A DNA stretch of 64,000 bases, taken from assembly GCF_003416765.1 (NCBI RefSeq), contig NZ_QSNG01000001.1, positions 1,452,742 to 1,516,741 on the forward strand, written 5' to 3'. The translations under genes were made by a program, and so were the position numbers. Numbering within the stretch: position 1 is the first letter of the stretch; each line of letters begins with the position of its first letter. Positions 35,008 through 43,693 of the stretch are shown piece by piece. Below the pieces are notes generated by a model. That model had not been told where the DNA came from. It saw only the letters and a list, made by a program, of their open reading frames with translations, and made no database searches. Source of the stretch: Paratractidigestivibacter faecalis. GTDB taxonomy: Bacteria > Actinomycetota > Coriobacteriia > Coriobacteriales > Atopobiaceae.

Positions 35008-37254
35008 TTATTCCGCATTGGATTCAACGGTTTCCTTGTACACATCCCCCATCATCATCTTGTAATGTTCAATGTTCTCGCTGACCTCGAAAATTCTTTT
35101 GAAGACTTCTCTATATTTGTCAGGAGATTCCGAATAGCTATCGATGTACAAATCATCTGGAATCGAGTGAGAGCCATCATTCATCCAAGCAAACAATGAT
35201 CTGCAAATTATCTTATCTTCGATAGTTTCGAATCGATTTTCGATTTTGTCGGACTTATCTTTTCCGAGCATCCGGAAATAGTTTTCTATGATTCGACGCA
35301 TTGAGTTCTGAAGTGCGATAGTGCTGGCAGAACGGCTCTTAACCTCCTCCCAAAGCAATTCATATGAGGTTTTGATTGGATTGGTGCTGCCATGGTCCTT
35401 AATGAATGATTGATTTCCACGCTTTTGGATCGTCCAGTATTTCGTATTCCTGTCGTCATATGCTTTTCCTTTTGAGAACGATGCTTCTTTATGGAAAAAT
35501 GCATTGTGGGTGAGTACGAATACCTGCTTTACTTCACTTTGATTCTTTTTTGCATCGTCAATCAATTGCTTCACCATACAGCTGACAATGTAGAGGACGG
35601 TGCTATCTAAGCTGCAGATAGGATCGTCGATCACGACAATCTTTTCTTGTGCGAATTGATTAGGGTCAACTGATCCCTTGATAAGTTGCATGAAATAGAG
35701 AAATGCGACAAAAGTCTCCTCTCCCTCACTTAGGGTCTTACCAGCAGGAGAACCGTCGGGTCTAACAATTTGGTATGCATTTTCTGACGCACCTGAAGGC
35801 TGGATGCTGAATCCATCGAAGCCATACGCTAACAGTGAACGATTTATTTCATCGACTGTCGGTTGTATGCTCGTGATTCCTTTTCTGGCTTCAACAATTT
35901 GTTCGTTGAAGTTTTTTTCGTAACCTTTTTGTTCCCTGATGGTTTTCTCAAGACCCTTCTTTGCACCCTCTAGTTTTTTGATGGCTTCCTCATGCGACTG
36001 GATTGCAGCTGCGCCAATCTTTCTTAGAGTCGCCCATGTATCCTTAAGAAGTCGTTCTTTTTCCTTGCTGATGTTTAGCATTGCCTCATTATGCTCGATG
36101 ATTGCATTATTGATGACAGTTATCTGCTGCAACAACTCCTCGTACAGTTTGCTGCATGAGCTAATCGTGACCCTTCTGCTAGGCTCCGCCACTTTGCCCT
36201 CCATCAGCTTGATGTTTTCTTCAATTGCAGGGCGGATTTCTAATACTTTGGTCTCGAGCAACTGCCGACTCTGATCACCGCAAGCAACGATAAATGGGTT
36301 TTCTAAAAGTGCTTCAAATATCGTTAAAAGTGCACCAGCAGTGGATCGATAGCAGTTTAATTCGTCTTTCGCCTTACGAAGATTGGTCTCATATTGATTG
36401 TCAAAGAAAGATTCAAGCTGGGTCTTTAAATCGGAGGTGATCGTATGTTGCTGACAGAACGGACACACATCCGTTTCGTCGACATAAACCATACCTTGCC
36501 TAACCCAGTCGGAATTACCAAGGGTACCAATAAGCTCGGCTATGCCAACATCCTGATTGCCTATGATGGCCAATTCCCAAATATCGCAAGTTTCGCAATT
36601 ACCCAAATTGTCGACAAGGGTTCTAAATGAATCAATACTGATGCTTTCGTAGGTGTTCGGTTCTCCTGAGAATACGTCAGCGATTTGGGCTTCTAGCTCA
36701 TCAATGGTGACGCTGGGCTCTTCTCCCGGCTTTTCGAGTAACTTCGATGCGAATTTCGATTTACTGTTTCTGTATCCAGTAAGGGCTGGCCCAAGCAGCC
36801 GTTCATTTGGCTTAAGAACGTTATCCCAAACGCTATCACGGAAAGACTCTGTCGCATCGTCTATTTGTTTTTGTTTGTCTTCCAGTTGCTTATTGGCTGA
36901 AGAGATTTTCTCTTGAGTTCTTTGGAGCTTATCTAGAAGATCATCGATATTCTTCTGAGCTTCGACAGAATCGGAACCCAGGGTAAATACACCTGGGAAG
37001 TTCTGTTGATCTCGAAAGTTTTCCTCTCGCCACTCCTTGTTGTAGACAATGATTTCTGAAGAATCCCCATCCCATTCAATTGAGGATGGCTCTGAGTCAA
37101 GATCATCTTGATTTCTTAGAAGATTGCTGATGGTTGATTTGCCGCTTCCATTTGGGCCGTAAATAAAGTTTGCAATAGCGCAGCCCTCAAAAGAGGAGTG
37201 TTGCTCCTGAAAAACACCGTGTCCACTCATGTGGATTGCTTTTATAGCGCCCAT
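35008..37254 (-). CDS. RloC/PrrC-like AAA ATPase, putative anticodon nuclease
   Basis: 748 residues, ABC/SMC-type ATPase of the AAA_13 family. Walker A GPNGSGKST (33-41), long coiled coils broken by a zinc-hook-like CPFC (264-267), signature LSEGEET (508-514), Walker B VVIDDPICSLDS (540-551) and H-loop LTHNAF (His583). RloC and PrrC cut tRNA anticodon loops with an Arg-x3-Glu...His triad in the C-terminal domain; here R653-x3-E657 and His696 (MNDGSH) are compatible. Role: likely phage defence by abortive infection. Its ATG lies inside the end of the 94-codon frame, so translation is coupled. Much more AT-rich than its surroundings; the nuclease function is inference. Confidence 0.72.
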   Translation of the reverse strand: MGAIKAIHMSGHGVFQEQHSSFEGCAIANFIYGPNGSGKSTISNLLRNQDDLDSEPSSIEWDGDSSEIIVYNKEWREENFRDQQNFPGVFTLGSDSVEAQKNIDDLLDKLQRTQEKISSANKQLEDKQKQIDDATESFRDSVWDNVLKPNERLLGPALTGYRNSKSKFASKLLEKPGEEPSVTIDELEAQIADVFSGEPNTYESISIDSFRTLVDNLGNCETCDIWELAIIGNQDVGIAELIGTLGNSDWVRQGMVYVDETDVCPFCQQHTITSDLKTQLESFFDNQYETNLRKAKDELNCYRSTAGALLTIFEALLENPFIVACGDQSRQLLETKVLEIRPAIEENIKLMEGKVAEPSRRVTISSCSKLYEELLQQITVINNAIIEHNEAMLNISKEKERLLKDTWATLRKIGAAAIQSHEEAIKKLEGAKKGLEKTIREQKGYEKNFNEQIVEARKGITSIQPTVDEINRSLLAYGFDGFSIQPSGASENAYQIVRPDGSPAGKTLSEGEETFVAFLYFMQLIKGSVDPNQFAQEKIVVIDDPICSLDSTVLYIVSCMVKQLIDDAKKNQSEVKQVFVLTHNAFFHKEASFSKGKAYDDRNTKYWTIQKRGNQSFIKDHGSTNPIKTSYELLWEEVKSRSASTIALQNSMRRIIENYFRMLGKDKSDKIENRFETIEDKIICRSLFAWMNDGSHSIPDDLYIDSYSESPDKYREVFKRIFEVSENIEHYKMMMGDVYKETVESNAE

Positions 37255-37526
37255 TCAAAACCTACTTTCCAGTCCAAGGGCTCTTGCCATCGGGGGGTGT
37301 TCATCCAGTAGCCGGGGTCGTAGGTCTTCTTCCAGTCCTCGTACTCCTTGCGGGTGATCTCCTTGGCATCGAGCCTCTGCTTCATCTCTTTCCAATCCCT
37401 GAGGAAGCCGTCGAAGGTCAAGCCAACGGTATAGAGGCCACCGGTGGTGACGGGCCGACCATCAAGCTCGGTGATGGTGTAAACCATGAGTTCGTCGTTC
37501 TCCAGGAGGGCGTAGAAGAACTCCAT
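37242..37526 (-). CDS. Unknown 94-residue protein upstream of the RloC-like gene
   Basis: Acidic protein: YALLENDELMVYTITELDGR, then TTGGLYTVGLTFDGF and a C-terminal MKQRLDAKEITRKEYEDWKK reminiscent of short SHOCT-like tails. It overlaps the ATPase gene by 13 bases (FEWAL-stop / MGAI). The same frame stays open about 35 codons upstream (..IFSAPEFGPK before the Met) with protein-like sequence but no start, so it may be the tail of a truncated gene. Function unknown; by position a possible regulator or partner of the ATPase. Confidence 0.55.
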   Translation of the reverse strand: MEFFYALLENDELMVYTITELDGRPVTTGGLYTVGLTFDGFLRDWKEMKQRLDAKEITRKEYEDWKKTYDPGYWMNTPRWQEPLDWKVGFEWAL

Positions 37527-37954
37527 CTTAGGGCCAAACTCCGGTGCGGAAAAGATGTGTTCTTGCGTCCCTTGGCTGTATTCCGATTGCTGACGATATG
37601 GAGGAAGTCGAGCCGCTCCAAATTCAAGGTTAGCTTAACCTGAGTATTGTATGAGTAGCAGAGGCTGTTGTTCTAGAACGACAATCTCTGCTTGAGTATA
37701 TTATTTTGAATGGTTGCTGTTGGAGCTTGCCATAAGCACAAAATCGTAACGTTGTGGGTGTTTCCAATCGAATAATTAGTAATCATGAAGGTGAATATGC
37801 AGCTCAGATGCATGAAAATGGTCCTCTGGGTTAATCACAGAGGACCACTTAGCTTTCATGGTGCCGAGTGGTTACCTGATGATTTCAGTGCATATCGAGC
37901 AACTGAATTGCACTCGAAACTACTCGAATCAAACATTACAATAATGTGCGGATT

Positions 37955-38688
37955 TACTCCCACTCGGTGGCACCGTTTCTGCTGTCCCGTCATTCCAGTT
38001 GCGCCCAGTTTTTGGTGTCGCCTCGAGCCGAGTGCCGTCAGGTAACGCTATGTCGTGTTTCATCGGCTTCGGGGACAAAAGTTGGGACAACTTCAAAAAC
38101 TATTTTCAAACTCAGGGCCTTGAGTTTTTGTCCCAAGGGGCACGGCGAACAGCCTTAGAGGCTCGATATCGACGAAAACGCCCGCTTTGAAACTCAAGTG
38201 CCTTTTCGCGTGCAAGCCGCCAGCTGCAATGGGAAGTGAATCAACGCAGGTGGCTTTCAAGCAGTTTGCAAAACTGCAGGTCGCAGGCCTTCATTGCTAG
38301 TAGGGGAAATGAGTAGTCTCAGGTGGCTTGCCCATGAGCTGGCGAGCAGGTCGGAGCTTCGTTGTTGGCGCGATCGCTTCGTGCGCGCTCGATAGGCCTG
38401 TTTAACAAAAGGCCTATCGGATGCGACTGGTCGCCCATACGGCGACGGCGTTTCCCGTGCGGGCGCGAACGGCCCCGTGTGCCCTATCGAGCGATATCCC
38501 CGTATGACGCTCAGAACTCCTGCTCGCCGAGCAGCCACCTCGCAAGATCCAGCACGAACACGCCCTCTCGGGTATAGGGCTCATGCCTCGTGCGGGCGAT
38601 GAGGACCTTCGGGAACGCATCCCTGACGGACAGGAGCGGCGCGAGCTCCCTCTCGAGCGTCGATTCGGAGCTGATGTCGTCACTTACC
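37955..38688. repeat. Non-coding repeat, right half (copy B)
   Basis: Begins with TACTCCCACTCG and matches 60838-61531: the TGTCCCGTCATTCCAGTTG block, the GGGACAAAAGTTGGGACAAC block, a CAAACTCAGGGC/TTGAGTTTTTG hairpin, the ACGGCGTTTCCCGTGCGGGC block and then the end of a DUF4143 ATPase. The rest of 37527-38510 has no gene I can support. Confidence 0.85.
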
Positions 38689-39721
38689 TGAATGTAGACG
38701 AGCTCCGACCCCCTCTTCGCGACGAAGTCGACCTCCTTTTGGTACAGCTTCCCGACGTAGGTCTCGTAGCCTCGCCTCATCAGCTCCAGGAAGACCGCGT
38801 TCTCGTACATGCGGCCCCAGTCCATGTCGCGCGTCCCCAGGACCGCATAGCGCATTCCCGAGTCGCATACGTTATGCTTCGCCTGCGTGCTCAGATATTA
38901 CTTCCCCTTGATGTCGTAGCGCTTCGCCTCATAGAAGACAAAAGCGTCGCGGAGGTAGGAGATGTAGCGCCCGATGGTGACGTGGTTGGTGGGAACCCTG
39001 TTGGCGTCGAGGACGTTGGCGATGTTGTTGGGCGAGTTGAGGTTGCCGGAATTGTCCATCATGTACTCGGCCAGCCTCTCCAACACGGTGGAGTCGGGCA
39101 GCGAGAACTTCTGGACGAGGTCGCGCGTGAGGATGGTCTTATAGACATCGCGGATGTAGCCGTACGACTCCGAGATGTCATCGTAATCGTAGGACCCGGC
39201 GAGCCCGCCGCGCCTGATGAGCCCGTCGAAGTCGTCGTCGACGGCCCCTTGCTCGCCGAAGTAGGAGCGGTATTCACCGAAGCTGAAGGGGGGATGTGTA
39301 CCTCCCTGTGGCGCCCCGTGAACAGGGTCGCCAGGTCCGAACTCAGGAGGAACGCGTTCGATCCCGTGAGGTAGACATCCCATCCGCCGCGCGCATGAAT
39401 GCTGTTAATTGCCTTCTCGAAACCCTCGCACAGCTGCACCTCGTCGATGAAGAGACGGTTGCGGGCGCCCCCCTTGTGCCGCTCTATGATTTCGCGATGC
39501 AGCGCGTGGTACTCGAGCAGCGGCTCGTTGTCGAGGTCCAGCAGATCGATATAGACGTTGTTGGAGGATGGGTCCCTCCGAGCAACGGAGGCGGAGAACA
39601 CCTTCATGAGCTCGGACTTGCCGGAGCGGCGCATTCCCGTGACCACCTTGTGTCCCGGGCGCCCTCGAACGCCCAAAGCCGCTCCATGTACGTATTGCGG
39701 TCTACCTAAGCCATCATCCAC
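38511..39721 (-). pseudogene. DUF4143-type ATPase with frameshifts and a stop
   Basis: Leftward gene in pieces. TYMERLWAFEGA (one frame) shifts to HKVVTGMRRSGKSELMKVFS (Walker A) and VYIDLLDLDNEPL, RLFIDEVQLCEGFEKAINSI and YLTGSNAFLLSSDL. It shifts again near 39285 to FGEYRSYFGEQG, YIRDVYKTILTRDLVQKF and VTIGRYISYLRDAFVFYEAK, where a TAA (38898) intervenes. It resumes with [30 protein letters not shown] and the C-terminus at 38511. At least two shifts and one stop: inactive. A GTTTCGAAAC palindrome lies at its 5' end. Confidence 0.85.
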
Positions 39722-39725
39722 TCCT

Positions 39726-39770
39726 TCTCGGTTTCGAAACTTAAATTTTTTTAAAGTTTCGAAACCGAGA
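39726..39770. promoter_or_regulatory. 17-bp perfect inverted repeat at the ATPase 5' end
   Basis: TCTCGGTTTCGAAACTT (39726-39742) and its exact complement (39754-39770) flank an 11-base T-rich centre. Each arm contains the self-complementary GGTTTCGAAACC. A similar GGTTTCGAAACC occurs near 61545 beside another DUF4143 remnant, suggesting an operator tied to this gene family. Confidence 0.6.
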
Positions 39771-39777
39771 AAGGTTA

Positions 39778-40626
39778 GTGAGCAGGTTCGAGAACATGAG
39801 CGATGTGGAGGACGTGACCCAGCTGTTCACCTCGTGCAGCGAGCTTCGCACCGTGAGCGCGACCTCGTTCGACAACTCCAGGATCAAGAAGTACGCGAGC
39901 GTTCCCTACGGGTGCAGCAAGCTCGTGGGCGGCACCGACGGCTTTGTGCCATCACCCTCCTACGGCTTTGTGCCGTCACCCTCCTCGGGGGCCTCCGTGC
40001 TCAAGCTGGGTACGGGCGGCGTGCTGACCGACCCCGAGAGCGACATCCGCACCTGGCTCGATGCCACGCTGTTCGCCAACGGCGGGTTGAAGATCGGCTT
40101 CGCCAAGGCCGACGCGGCCGGACGCGAGGTGCTGGCCGCGGGCAAGCTGTACGCCAGCGCCAAGTACAACGCGATCCAGGCAACCCCCTGGGCGTCCTTC
40201 GGCAAGAGCGTCAAGGCCGTGGCGATCGCCGCCGATGCGTCGAGGCTCGCCAACGTGAACCTGAACTACTGGTTCTACGGGTGCAACGCGCTCGCGTCGG
40301 TTTCCGGCATGGCGAACCTGCGGGGCGTGGCCCGCATGGACCACACGTTCAACTCGTGCTCCGCGCTCGCCGAGCTCGACCTGCGGGGCATGAGCCCGGC
40401 GTCGCTTTCGAGTCTGCCCTACACGTTCGGGGCCTGCACGAGCCTGGCCAAGATCATGGTCGATGCCGACTGAGAGCTGCCCAAGGGGTGCACGGGCTCG
40501 TCCACGTTCCACAACTGCAATGCCATCGTGGGCGGCAACGGCACGGCCTACGACTCCAAGCAGACGACGTGCGCGATGTGTCGAATCGACCGCGAGGGGC
40601 AGGCGGGCTACCTCACTGCCGGGTAG
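39778..40626 (+). pseudogene. BspA-like (DUF285) leucine-rich repeat surface/phage protein remnant
   Basis: Repeats such as YWFYGCNALASVSGMANLRG, then MDHTFNSCSALAELDLRGMS and LPYTFGACTSLAKI are typical of BspA/DUF285 proteins. A TGA at 40471-40473 replaces what is normally Trp (DAD-stop-ELPKGCTG), after which STFHNCNAIVGGNGTAYDSK and the end MCRIDREGQAGYLTAG follow in the same frame. The 5' part is missing, and a 24-base tandem duplication gives GFVPSPSYGFVPSPSS at ~39940. In Coriobacteria such domains end prophage tail proteins, fitting the lysis genes downstream. Confidence 0.7.
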
Positions 40627-40761
40627 CGGTATGGGACCGCACAAAATGGCACCCCTGTCGGCTGCGCAGGTGTCCTTCCTGCGCTGCTGCCAGGGGTGGG
40701 CGCGCCACCCCCGTGGTGCGGGTTAGGCAATGTGACGTGGCGGCGTGTAGCGAGGACTTGC

Positions 40762-41148
40762 TTACTCCTCGATTTCGGAAGATAGTCGAACCTTCCCCTT
40801 TATTTGAGGCTTCTGTTTTTCGATCTGGCGATACAGCTTGCTGTACTCGATAGCCCACGGCCTTTCGATTTTTCGCAGAGCCAGAAGGTTCATGTGGCTA
40901 GTCGTATATGCCCTTGCCTTTTCTTCAGAAAAGCCTTCGTACATCGTCAGGTATCTTGCGAAATCACGCTGGAAGAATCCTTCGTAGCGTTCCTGCGACA
41001 ACAACTGTTCCGCTTCTCCTCGAGGCAAATCCCAGTGTTTTTGCAACAGGCCCAGAATCGCTTCCGTGGATGCAGGAGTCTCGTTAAGAGCCGCTACAGC
41101 TCTCAAGAGGCTTTCGTTGTACCCCTCCTCGTAAAGCCGGCTCCCCAT
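40762..41148 (-). CDS. Uncharacterised 128-residue protein
   Basis: ATG at 41148 with GGGAGG upstream. Mostly helical and charged: MGSRLYEEGYNESLLRAVAA, EAILGLLQKHWDLPRGEAEQ, FFQRDFARYLTMYEGFSEEK and a Lys-rich tail. I do not recognise the family. It is transcribed against the flanking prophage remnants, so it may be an independent cargo gene. Confidence 0.6.
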   Translation of the reverse strand: MGSRLYEEGYNESLLRAVAALNETPASTEAILGLLQKHWDLPRGEAEQLLSQERYEGFFQRDFARYLTMYEGFSEEKARAYTTSHMNLLALRKIERPWAIEYSKLYRQIEKQKPQIKGKVRLSSEIEE

Positions 41149-41282
41149 TTCTACCTCCCGTTAGCAATTCTTTCGAGCAATCGTTACTGTTCTTTTTCTA
41201 ATTTTACCTCGCATTTTGCTCTAATGATTCAGCTACCAGCTTTTGTGACCGCAGCGGATGATGGGGCCGATGTAATTGACCC

Positions 41283-41525
41283 ATGTCCTGCTGGGAGGTC
41301 CTTGTGGAGTCTATTGCGGTGGCGCTCATCGGCGGCATCGTGACGCTGGTCGGGGCGATTGTCTCGAACTCGCGCAGCCGCGCGGTGATGGAGCTCAAGA
41401 TCGATGAGCTCACCTGGCGCGTCGAGAAGCACAACTGCCTCATCGAGCGCACCTACAAGCTCGAGCAGGACATGGCCGTGGTCAGGCGCGACGTTGACGC
41501 GCTTGAGGAGAGGAGCGGCACATGA
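41283..41525 (+). CDS. Prophage lysis-cassette protein with one membrane helix and coiled coil
   Basis: 80 residues: hydrophobic VESIAVALIGGIVTLVGAIV then NSRSRAVMELKIDELTWRVE and LEQDMAVVRRDVDALEER, a charged coiled coil. This layout is that of small phage proteins preceding holins (XhlA-like reversed). No good ribosome site at the ATG, so the 5' end may be trimmed. Its stop overlaps the next start (ATGA). Confidence 0.6.
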   Translation: MSCWEVLVESIAVALIGGIVTLVGAIVSNSRSRAVMELKIDELTWRVEKHNCLIERTYKLEQDMAVVRRDVDALEERSGT

Positions 41526-41724
41526 ACCTTTTTTGACGAGCAACGAGTGGCAGTGGCGCCTGTTGCGCACCGTCGTCCAGGGCGTCATGGTGGCGAACGT
41601 CGGCTTGCTCATGGGCGAGGCGGTGCTCGACCCCACATGGCGTGCGCCGTGCATGGCCATGGTGATGGCCGTGCTCTCGCCCGCGATGGCGGAGCTTGGC
41701 AAGGCGGATGACTCCGATGAGTGA
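41522..41724 (+). pseudogene. Phage holin, frameshifted in a T tract
   Basis: ATGAACC is followed by six Ts and then TGA. One more T would join MNLF to LTSNEWQWRLLRTVVQGVMV and GLLMGEAVLDPTWRAPCMAM, a small two-helix holin-like protein ending KADDSDE. So a single-base loss in a homopolymer probably inactivates the gene, unless slippage restores the frame. Overlaps genes on both sides, as in phage lysis cassettes. Confidence 0.55.
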
Positions 41725-41854
41725 GTACGCGAGCGAGGAGGAGCCCTGGGAGGACCTGCGCGAGCCGGGCTACAAGCCCGCCGCGCCCAGCGACTTCAGG
41801 CCCGAGGAGGGCGAGGGCGCAGGCTTCGAGGAGGTCGGCGCCAATGGGGCATAG
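41717..41854 (+). CDS. Small acidic prophage protein
   Basis: 45 residues, MSEYASEEEPWEDLREPGYK then PAAPSDFRPEEGEGAGFEEV; very acidic. Starts inside the holin end and ends inside the amidase start, so its place in the cassette is tight. Function unknown. Confidence 0.5.
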   Translation: MSEYASEEEPWEDLREPGYKPAAPSDFRPEEGEGAGFEEVGANGA

Positions 41855-42494
41855 CATCCTGTTCAAGCAGTGTGGAAGCGACCACATGACGCGCGGGCGC
41901 TCCCACGCCATCGACCGCATCGTGATCCTCTACACGGCGACCCTGGCGTCGGCCCACAACAACGCGATCTACTTCTCGCGCAATGAGCGGCAGGGCTCGT
42001 CCGCGCACTACTTCGTGGACGACATCACTGACGAGATCTATCAGAGCGTGGCCGAGGGCGACACCGCCTAGCGCGCCGGCAACTGGCTCATGAACTGTCG
42101 CAGCGTCGGCATCGAGGTCCTGAGCGCCGGCGAGGACTACAGCGAGGTCGAGGTGGGCAAGCTCGCCTGGCTCGTACAGACCCTCATGAAGCGCTACAGC
42201 ATCTCCGAGGGCGGCGTCATCCGCCACTACGATGTGACGGGCAAGGTCTGCCCCGCGCCTTACATCGCGGCCGGGTGCTGGGTGGCGCTACGCTCGCGCA
42301 TCTGCCGCGGCATCGCGTCCTCGGGCACGACGGCTGTGGAGTCTTCTGGTAGCTCCTCCGCTCCCTCGGGCGACGTGGCGAGCCTGGCGCGGCGCGTCAT
42401 CAACGGCGACTACGGCAACGGCGAGGAGCGCAAGCGACGGCTGAGCTCCAACTACGCCGCCGTGCAGCGCCGCGTGAACCAGATGCTCTCGTGA
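41844..42494 (+). pseudogene. Prophage endolysin (amidase + CW_7), nonsense-interrupted
   Basis: N-acetylmuramoyl-L-alanine amidase of the amidase_2/PGRP type. Blocks: RIVILYTATLASAHNNAIYF, SSAHYFVDD, WLMNCRSVGIEVLS and RHYDVTGKVCPAPYI. The TAG at 42069-42071 sits where the family has Trp (TAW.AGNW). The first zinc ligand is also lost: IVILYTA in place of the usual I.IHYT. The C-terminal DVASLARRVINGDYGNGEER is a CW_7 wall-binding repeat. Clearly a dead lysis enzyme. Confidence 0.75.
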
Positions 42495-42622
42495 GTCGGC
42501 TGAGAGAGGAAGCGATGTGGGCGCTGGCGGGCGCAACGGCATTGCTGCTTTGCGTGGCGCTGGCGCACTTCGTCTTGATGGCCCTAGTTTATGAGAGGGC
42601 ACGGGACGCATGCCGCCGATGA
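42491..42622 (+). CDS. Small one-helix membrane peptide of the lysis region
   Basis: GTG at 42491 overlaps the amidase stop (GTGA); an internal ATG at 42515 with AGAGGAAG upstream is an alternative start. It encodes MWALAGATALLLCVALAHFV and LMALVYERARDACRR, a single membrane helix with a basic tail, like small phage spanin or lysis accessory proteins. Weak evidence. Confidence 0.4.
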   Translation: MSRLREEAMWALAGATALLLCVALAHFVLMALVYERARDACRR

Positions 42623-42656
42623 GATTCGTACCAGGCAAGAGGGTAAGGAGAGCAAA

Positions 42657-42857
42657 ATGTCCCGTTCTGTTTCAAAACGTAGCATTCCACCTGCTGATAC
42701 TCTGAGCTGGGGTGGTACGAATACCGTCGGGAAAAATGAGTATCCGGTACGAAATATCCTGAAGAAAGCGTTCTGGAGTGTTCTTGACTGTAAAAACAAG
42801 AAACCCCAGATAGATACTCCTACCTGGGGTTTCGTTGGTTTTCGTTACCTAGCGTAG
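42657..42857 (+). CDS. Hypothetical 66-residue frame with a good ribosome site
   Basis: ATG after AAGGAG at seven bases. Sequence MSRSVSKRSIPPADTLSWGG then VRNILKKAFWSVLDCKNKKP is unlike anything I know. A terminator-like hairpin lies inside its 3' half, so the true gene, if any, may end differently. AT-richer than its neighbours. Confidence 0.3.
   Translation: MSRSVSKRSIPPADTLSWGGTNTVGKNEYPVRNILKKAFWSVLDCKNKKPQIDTPTWGFVGFRYLA
42800..42833. terminator. Terminator-like hairpin
   Basis: GAAACCCCAG (42800-42809) and CTGGGGTTTC (42824-42833) with a 14-base loop, followed by a T-rich stretch. Could end transcription in either direction. Confidence 0.55.
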
Positions 42858-42879
42858 CGAACCGTTATGAGGGGATCTT

Positions 42880-43120
42880 TACTCCCACTCTTTCACGCCC
42901 ATTTGCTGTGGTGTCATTCCAGTCAACTCCAGCTGGGCTGTTGGGCTTGACTGTCTTGCCGCCGAATCCCGCCGCGTGACTTCGCGTAGGCGTTTGGGAC
43001 AAATTCTGGGACAAAACCGCAAACTATTTCGAAACCACGAGCCCGCAGTTTCATTTTTGTCCCGGGGACAAAAAACGGGTTGGTCTTGAGGCCCTAAAAC
43101 GTCCGATATGAACGCCAAAA
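42880..43120. repeat. Diverged right-half repeat (copy D)
   Basis: Begins TACTCCCACTC (11 of the 12 bases) and has the same order of blocks as copies B and C: GTCATTCCAGT, CCGAAT, two GGGACAAA boxes, a hairpin ending TTTTTGTCCC, then GAGGCCC and CGATATGAACGCC. More diverged than B and C. The rest of 43121-43693 has no gene I can support. Confidence 0.65.
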
Positions 43121-43693
43121 CAGCCGACTATCCTTTTCGACACCCGTTTGGCAAAGTGAATCGTAGCCAGTGGCTTTAACGTCTTGCATTCCCGCAGGTC
43201 AGACGAGATATGCAAGAGCGATGACTGAAAGAATCGTCGCGGGTGGCTTTGTTTTCGCCCTTATGAGCCGGCTCTAAGCGCCTTAGGAACCGAGCGGGAA
43301 ATCCGAGTTAGTGGATCCCGATCGTCGCCTTATTTCGGGCTGATCGCAAATCAGTTGGCAACCGAAAGCCAAGGTATAGAGACGGGCCGCACCTATGCGC
43401 ACATATTTCGGTACGTTTCGTGCGGCATCGGCCATAACAAAACAAACCGCCGAACGATTCAGATTGCAGACGGCCAACTCGACGCGATAAATCCGCCCTA
43501 TCATCTTCCCAACACCCGCCTCCGCGCCATCAGCGCCCCGCGAAATGGTGAGTTTTTCAGCGCTTTTTCGGGTGCCATTGCCCCGATTCGGCAGGCTCAG
43601 CCTCCGCTCGATCTTACGCATGTTTTTTGGGAGGGCACGAATCGTCGCCCGCCACGGCGGCTTATACAGCCTCTCGGCATAGAGGGAAACGCC

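Larger units (their letters stand above)
34884..37966. mobile_element. Inserted segment flanked by TACTCCCACTCG direct repeats
   Basis: TACTCCCACTCG occurs at 34884-34895 and 37955-37966. The DNA left of the first copy matches the left side, and the DNA right of the second copy matches the right side, of a continuous sequence at 60585-61531, where the 12-mer occurs once (60838). So the 3071 bases between are an insertion at this site. The insert is AT-rich, carries an RloC-like gene and a 94-codon upstream frame, and has no integrase. The reverse complement, CGAGTGGGAGTA, reads Glu-Trp-Glu-stop, the usual end of GMP synthetase. Confidence 0.75.

Noticed and set aside
34811-35065. Short frame across the RloC junction
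   Set aside because: Crosses the repeat/insert boundary and the 3' end of the ATPase; chance frame.
43355-43693. Upstream extension of the 98-residue gene to 43355
   Set aside because: The extension has no ribosome site and unusual composition; the ATG at 43694 has a clear one.
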